A stretch of 64,000 nt of DNA from Kribbella sp. VKM Ac-2569 (lineage in GTDB: Bacteria; Actinomycetota; Actinomycetes; Propionibacteriales; Kribbellaceae), in contig NZ_SGXJ01000008.1 in assembly GCF_004216905.1 (NCBI RefSeq), positions 1-64,000 of the forward strand. The letters are read 5' to 3'. Every line of letters starts with the position of its first letter. Position 1 is the stretch's first letter. Shown piece after piece: positions 59,936 through 64,000 of the stretch. Both the position numbers and the translations under genes were made by a program. Under the pieces are notes generated by a model that was not told where the DNA came from, ran no database searches, and saw only the letters and a list, made by a program, of their open reading frames with translations.

Positions 59936-61561
59936 TCAGCCTGCGGCGGTGATGACGTCGGCGGCGAGGAGGGAGCGGAGTTCGTCCATGGAGGGGCGGC
60001 GGCCGAGGGCGCGGAGGCGTTGGGACTGGGCTTTGCGCATGCCTTCGACCAGGCGGCGGGCCTCCCGGGCGTTGCCGAAGTTGGGGCCGTCCGCGATCCG
60101 GTCGAAGTACGACGTCAGCGGCGCGCCGGCTGCCGGGTCGAGCAGATAGTCGCCCCCGGCAACCATTCGGTCGGTGATCAGCAGCAGCTCCTCGGCGCTG
60201 TAGTTCTCGAACTCGATCGTCTTCGAGAACCGGGACGCCAGACCGGGGTTGGCGGCCAGGAAGTCGTTCATCTCGGCGGTGTACCCGGCGACGATGATCG
60301 CGATCTCGTCGCGGTGGTCCTCCATCAGCTTCACCAGCGCGTCGATCGCCTCCTGCCCGAAGTCGCCGTTCCCGGCCGCGCGGGACAGCGTGTACGCCTC
60401 GTCGATGAACAGCACGCCGCCGAGCGCCTTCTCGAAGACCAGCGCGGTCTTCTCCGCGGTGTGCCCGATGTACTGTCCGACGAGATCCCGCCGCGACACC
60501 TCGATGAACCCGCCGTCCGGCAGTACGCCGAGCGCCTTCAGCAGCTTCCCGTACAGGCGGGCCACGGTGGTCTTCCCGGTCCCCGGCGCACCGGCGAAGA
60601 TCAGGTGGTGGCTGACCGCGCCGATCGACAACCCGGCGGAGGTTCGCCACTCGTTGACCTGGATCTCGTCGACCAGCGCCCGTACCTCGGCCTTCACGCC
60701 GGGCAGCCCGACCATCGTGTCCAGGTCGCCGAGCAGGTCGTCCACCGGACCGTTCTCGGCCGACGCCGTACTCTGCTCGATCACCTCGACCGTGCTGCCC
60801 GCCGCGATCGACAGCGCGGGCTCCGCGGTGTTCGTCGCCCGCAGGCCCTCGACCGCTCCGCCGCAGCCGGGCGCGAACGTGATCGCCGATCCGCGGGTGT
60901 CGTGCACGGTCGGCCGGCGGACCGTCGGCGTACTGCCGTGCGCGACGCCGATGCCTTCGGTGCCGGTCTGGCCGATCTCGACGTCGACGAGTTCCGGACG
61001 GCTGTACTGGTAGATGTACACGCCGCGTCCGCCGCAGCCGGTGATCGTGCAGCCGCGGATCAACGGGTCGGCACCCAGGGCCACGACGATCCCGTCGCCG
61101 GAGATCTCCCGGACGGTCGTGTCCAGGATCTGCCCGCCGGCGCCCTCGACCACGATCCCGGTCTCGGCGCCGCTCACCGTGCAGCGTTCGACAGTGAACG
61201 ACGTACTTGCGTGGACACTGAGCGCGGGCCGGGTGCGTCCGGAGATGGTGCAGTTCTCGACCGTCAGCGCCGTCCGGTCGACCGAGACCGCGATCCCGTC
61301 CGTTGCGCGGATCTCCAGCCCGCGCAGGGTCAGCGTGCCGTCGACGGCACGGATCGTCGGCCAGTCGGCACCTGACCCGTCCAGTACGACGTCCGCACCG
61401 TCCTCGGCCTGCAGCGTCACCGAGCGCCCGGTGAGCTCGAGCGTCTCGGCGTACGTCCCGGCGGCGATCGCGACCGTCGCCCCGTCCGGCGCCTCGAGAA
61501 GCGCGGAGCCGACGGTCTGATAGGCACCGGGACGATCCGCCGCGACGGACAGGATTCTCAT
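59936..61561 (-). CDS. Right-handed beta-helix plus EccA/CbbX-type AAA+ ATPase
   Basis: A 541-residue protein. The first about 270 residues are parallel beta-helix repeats (ALTVENCTISGRTRPALSVH-type units with recurring V-x-x-C-T-I/V). From about 280 a CbbX/EccA AAA+ domain follows: Walker A FAGAPGTGKTTVARLY, Walker B GVLFIDEAYTL and sensor region IIVAGYTAEMNDFLAANPGL. EccA-type ATPases act in the cytoplasm on type VII secretion substrates or complexes. The ATG overlaps the stop of the LuxR-type gene (ATGA). It is the last gene of the operon in this window. Confidence 0.9.
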   Translation of the reverse strand: MRILSVAADRPGAYQTVGSALLEAPDGATVAIAAGTYAETLELTGRSVTLQAEDGADVVLDGSGADWPTIRAVDGTLTLRGLEIRATDGIAVSVDRTALTVENCTISGRTRPALSVHASTSFTVERCTVSGAETGIVVEGAGGQILDTTVREISGDGIVVALGADPLIRGCTITGCGGRGVYIYQYSRPELVDVEIGQTGTEGIGVAHGSTPTVRRPTVHDTRGSAITFAPGCGGAVEGLRATNTAEPALSIAAGSTVEVIEQSTASAENGPVDDLLGDLDTMVGLPGVKAEVRALVDEIQVNEWRTSAGLSIGAVSHHLIFAGAPGTGKTTVARLYGKLLKALGVLPDGGFIEVSRRDLVGQYIGHTAEKTALVFEKALGGVLFIDEAYTLSRAAGNGDFGQEAIDALVKLMEDHRDEIAIIVAGYTAEMNDFLAANPGLASRFSKTIEFENYSAEELLLITDRMVAGGDYLLDPAAGAPLTSYFDRIADGPNFGNAREARRLVEGMRKAQSQRLRALGRRPSMDELRSLLAADVITAAG

Positions 61562-62199
61562 GAGGCGCGCTCGAGGAGCCAGCCGCGGTCGGCGGCCTTG
61601 ACGCCGGCCTGGAAGCGGCTGCGGGCGCCGAGGCGGTTCATGATCTGCGCGACCATCCGGCGTACCGTCCGGACCGAGATGTCGAGGTGCGCTGCGGCCA
61701 CCTCGTCGGTCGCGCCGAGTGCCAGCAGCCGCAGCATCTCCTGCTCGCGCAGCGACAGGTCGGCCTCGGCCGGCAGGTCGCGGTCGGCCAGCGGTACGGC
61801 GTCCGGCCAGATCCGGTCGAACAACTCCAGAGCGGTCACCACGACGCTGGTCAGCCGCAGTACTGCGATGCTGCCGTTGGTGGTGTCGGCCGGGAGTACG
61901 GCGACCGAACCGTCGATCACGATCGCGTTCATCGGCACATGCGGGATCGTCCGTACGGCGACACCGGCGAGCGACAGCGCACCGAGGTGCCGGCCGACGG
62001 TCGGCGTGGTCCGCGCGTGGTCGGGGAAGATCGCCCGGTAGCGCACACCGTGCTTGACCTCACGCGGCCCGAACGTCGGACCGGCGAGGGTGCTCATGGT
62101 GATCACCTCGTCCTCCGCGGACGCGAGCAACTCGGCAAGCCCTCCGTGGGCAGGGATCTGCTGATATCCAGTGGGCGGGTTGAGCATTGTTACGGTCAT
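61558..62199 (-). CDS. LuxR-type HTH protein in secretion operon
   Basis: A 213-residue protein. The C-terminal GerE-like HTH is LSLREQEMLRLLALGATDEV and LDISVRTVRRMVAQIMNRLG. The N-terminal 135 residues form an alpha/beta domain resembling the TrmB/PLD-like sensor of similar actinobacterial regulators (VRYRAIFPDHARTTPTVGRH, AIVIDGSVAVLPAD). The ATG at 62199 overlaps the EccE stop (ATGA). It lies in frame between secretion genes, so it may regulate or monitor the locus. Confidence 0.87.
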   Translation of the reverse strand: MTVTMLNPPTGYQQIPAHGGLAELLASAEDEVITMSTLAGPTFGPREVKHGVRYRAIFPDHARTTPTVGRHLGALSLAGVAVRTIPHVPMNAIVIDGSVAVLPADTTNGSIAVLRLTSVVVTALELFDRIWPDAVPLADRDLPAEADLSLREQEMLRLLALGATDEVAAAHLDISVRTVRRMVAQIMNRLGARSRFQAGVKAADRGWLLERAS

Positions 62200-63461
62200 G
62201 AGAGAGGTACCCCCAGAGGTAGCGTGGCGGCGACGCCGGCGGCGTGCCGCCCGTCGAGGCGTTCGGGCTCGACCCCGAAGGAGCGGGCCAGCGTGGTCAG
62301 GACGGAGAACGCCGTGTCGAGCGTGGCCGGATGGGATGCGGCCAGGCGGAGTACGACGTCGTGGCGGGCGGAAGACGAATGGGCGGAGGTTGCAGTGACG
62401 GCGATCGTCTGTGCGGCGCCGGTCCCGGTACCGAGCAGCGCGCCGATCAACGCGTGAGTAGTTGCTGCAGGCAAGGATGCGGATCCGGCCAGTCGTACGG
62501 ACAGCTGCCGGACCGGACCGCAGGACCAAGAGGTCCAGCGCTCGTGGAGTTGTCCGCGGCCGGCGTTCGCGTGGGCCAGCGCGCCGAGGGACGCGAGTAC
62601 GTCGGACTCGTCGAGCGGCATGTTCTCGACCTGCTCGCGGTCGAGCCGCCGAACCAATCGACGGACCGTGTTCGCGAGTACCTGCCGCAACTGCTCGTCG
62701 GTGGCGATGTCCGGCGTCCGCTCGGCCGCGACCGCGATCCACGCCCGCGGTGGCTGGTTGTGCTTGACCCCGGTGTGCAGGATCAGCTGTACGCCGATAC
62801 CGACCGGCTGCTCGTCCGACGCCTCCGCGAGCTGACCCAACTGCGGCAGCAGCCGGTGCTGTGTGTCTGGACCGAGCCGAAGCGCGACGCTTGCGCCGAA
62901 CGGTCGGCTGAGAACGCCGTACGGCTGCTCGCGGACGACCACCTGGTCGGTCGAGGTCCGGCCGTGGAACGTACTGACCAACCGGACCGCGATGTCCTCG
63001 CCGAGGTCGTGCTTGCGTCGCCGTACCAGGAACACGAGCAGGACGCCCGCCCACCGGTAGAGCCACAGGCCGCGGATGCGAACGGCGGTGAGCAGGACCA
63101 GCGACACAGCGGCGACCGAGGTGAGGATCAGTACGGTCCGGGACGCGGTGGTCGCCGCGCCGACGGCCACCACGGCCAGTTGCCAGCAGATGATCTGCCC
63201 GACATGGACGACCCGGTCCGGTAGCTCGACGGTGTCGGCGACCGGTGCCGGTGCAGGCGGCTCGGCAGCCAGATGCAGCTTTTGTTCAGACGGCTTGACC
63301 GAGCCAACCGACGCGATCAGGGTGCGCGTCGGCGGCTGCTGCACCCGAGGCTGCGCCAGCGGCATCCCGACTGCGGTCGCCTGCGGGAGGGTCGTGGTGG
63401 TCGCGGCGTACTCCGACTCGCCCTCGTGCTGAGGCGCCGCACCGTAGGCAGCGGATCTCAT
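62196..63461 (-). CDS. eccE: Type VII secretion protein EccE
   Basis: A 421-residue EccE-type membrane protein of type VII secretion. A disordered Pro/Gln/Thr-rich N-terminus (about 1-80) leads to two adjacent membrane helices (QIICWQLAVVAVGAA and TVLILTSVAAVSLVLLTAV). A soluble domain follows (FHGRTSTDQVVVREQPYGVL onward). EccE sits at the rim of the ESX membrane complex. The ATG at 63461 overlaps the upstream stop (ATGA). The core genes eccB/C/D and WXG100 substrates are not in the window and presumably lie to the right. Confidence 0.82.
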   Translation of the reverse strand: MRSAAYGAAPQHEGESEYAATTTTLPQATAVGMPLAQPRVQQPPTRTLIASVGSVKPSEQKLHLAAEPPAPAPVADTVELPDRVVHVGQIICWQLAVVAVGAATTASRTVLILTSVAAVSLVLLTAVRIRGLWLYRWAGVLLVFLVRRRKHDLGEDIAVRLVSTFHGRTSTDQVVVREQPYGVLSRPFGASVALRLGPDTQHRLLPQLGQLAEASDEQPVGIGVQLILHTGVKHNQPPRAWIAVAAERTPDIATDEQLRQVLANTVRRLVRRLDREQVENMPLDESDVLASLGALAHANAGRGQLHERWTSWSCGPVRQLSVRLAGSASLPAATTHALIGALLGTGTGAAQTIAVTATSAHSSSARHDVVLRLAASHPATLDTAFSVLTTLARSFGVEPERLDGRHAAGVAATLPLGVPLS

Positions 63462-64000
63462 GCCACCAGCTCCGCTTTGGGTCCGGCGACGACCAGCAAC
63501 TGGCCGGCGTGATCGCGGACGAGCGGGTGCAGCTCGAAGCGTCCCGGTGCCGGCTCGGTGACCAGGTTGAGGTCCATCAGCTGATCGACCATCAGCTCGG
63601 CGTCGGACTGGCTGGTGCCGGTGAGCCGGGCCGCCTGGCGCAGGTCGAAGCGCGGCGTCATCCCGATCAGCCGGTACAGCCGCTGGACCGGACCGGGGAG
63701 TGCCTCGTACGCGGCGTCGAAGCGGGCGAGTACCTCGCCCAGCGCCTGGCACCGCGCCCTCTGATCCTCGAGGCGGGCCGCCATCCGCGCGACCGTCCAC
63801 GGCTGCCGGTTGCGCAGTCGCTCGAGCAGGTGCCGGATCGCGCCCGGGTGACCGCCGCAGCAGCTCAGGATCTGCTCGAGGTCGGTGAGTTTCGCGGCCT
63901 CGTCCGGTGCCAGTACGTCGAGCGTCATGGCCGCCGTACGGTCGAGATCGGAGAGCCGGCGGCGGCTGATCACCAGCACCAGCGCGCCCGGGTCGTTCGG
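63458..64000 (-). CDS. STAND/NB-ARC-type regulator, 5' part beyond the window
   Basis: The C-terminal 180 residues of a larger protein whose start lies beyond position 64000. The segment LVLVISRRRLSDLDRTAAMT, then LDVLAPDEAAKL, matches the end of an NB-ARC/AfsR-type ATPase domain. The segment GGHPGAIRHLLERL (the GLPLA-like motif) and a winged-helix domain (LRQAARLTGTSQSDAELMVD) follow. It ends without the TPR region usual in AfsR. It overlaps eccE by ATGA, so it belongs to the secretion operon and may regulate it. Confidence 0.78.
   Translation of the reverse strand, partial: PNDPGALVLVISRRRLSDLDRTAAMTLDVLAPDEAAKLTDLEQILSCCGGHPGAIRHLLERLRNRQPWTVARMAARLEDQRARCQALGEVLARFDAAYEALPGPVQRLYRLIGMTPRFDLRQAARLTGTSQSDAELMVDQLMDLNLVTEPAPGRFELHPLVRDHAGQLLVVAGPKAELVA

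Noticed and set aside
62200..63066. Extended N-terminus for the LuxR-type protein of the secretion operon
   Set aside because: It re-reads eccE out of frame. The ATGA overlap at 62199 and the onset of a normal protein composition fix the start.
63462..63800. Longer N-terminus for EccE
   Set aside because: The added residues are Arg/Gly/Ala-rich and lie in another frame of the STAND regulator gene. The ATG at 63461 overlapping the upstream stop is the better start.

Overview
The window looks like chromosomal DNA from a high-GC actinobacterium, most likely Kribbella or a near relative in the Propionibacteriales. The evidence is the high GC, many GTG/TTG starts, chains of ATGA/GTGA stop-start overlaps, two F420-type luciferase-like oxidoreductases, a mycothiol-dependent-isomerase-type protein, TAT lipoproteins, a type VII secretion locus and the GlgX-TreY-TreZ trehalose route. 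The genus is an inference. No RNA gene, CRISPR array, insertion sequence or prophage was recognised, and no gene-free stretch exceeds about 290 bases.

Left part (1-14,000): an F420 oxidoreductase diverges from a LysR regulator, followed by a DHA2-type efflux pump with an unusual coiled-coil tail. Next is a tightly overlapping five-gene cassette (4771-11977): SWIM zinc finger, DUF5691, MoxR-type AAA+ ATPase, DUF5682 and a VWA protein. It resembles the poorly understood E. coli yehL/M/P/Q group and is the best candidate here for an under-described system. A 115-base hairpin element sits exactly at one of its stop-start junctions. Small housekeeping-type genes follow (monooxygenase, GNAT, YciI, aldo/keto reductase).

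Middle (14,000-27,500): a mycothiol-type isomerase, two overlapping glycosyltransferase-like genes, GrpB and Pr6Pr proteins, and a MalT-like LuxR regulator upstream of a membrane protein and a 72-residue TTG-start gene. A secreted subtilase, a TetR/F420 oxidoreductase pair and an HxlR/cupin divergon come next.

Sugar and peptide uptake (27,500-47,300): a LacI regulator faces a sugar ABC operon (binding protein and two permeases, no ATPase) with two operator-like boxes in its promoter. That operon also carries two TIM-barrel hydrolase-like proteins and malate synthase. A complete peptide ABC operon follows. It converges on a minus-strand cluster of cupin, PrpR-like sensor regulator, NodB-like protein and DegT/DnrJ aminotransferase.

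Right part (47,300-64,000): an exported RidA protein is paired with a TAT-exported amine oxidase. Then come a trypsin-like protease, a deacetylase/glycosyltransferase fusion with a Pro/Thr-rich partner, the divergent glgX-treY-treZ operon, and a small orphan gene with a strong ribosome binding site. The window ends in a minus-strand four-gene segment of a type VII secretion locus (beta-helix/EccA-type ATPase, LuxR-type protein, EccE, STAND-type regulator cut by the edge).
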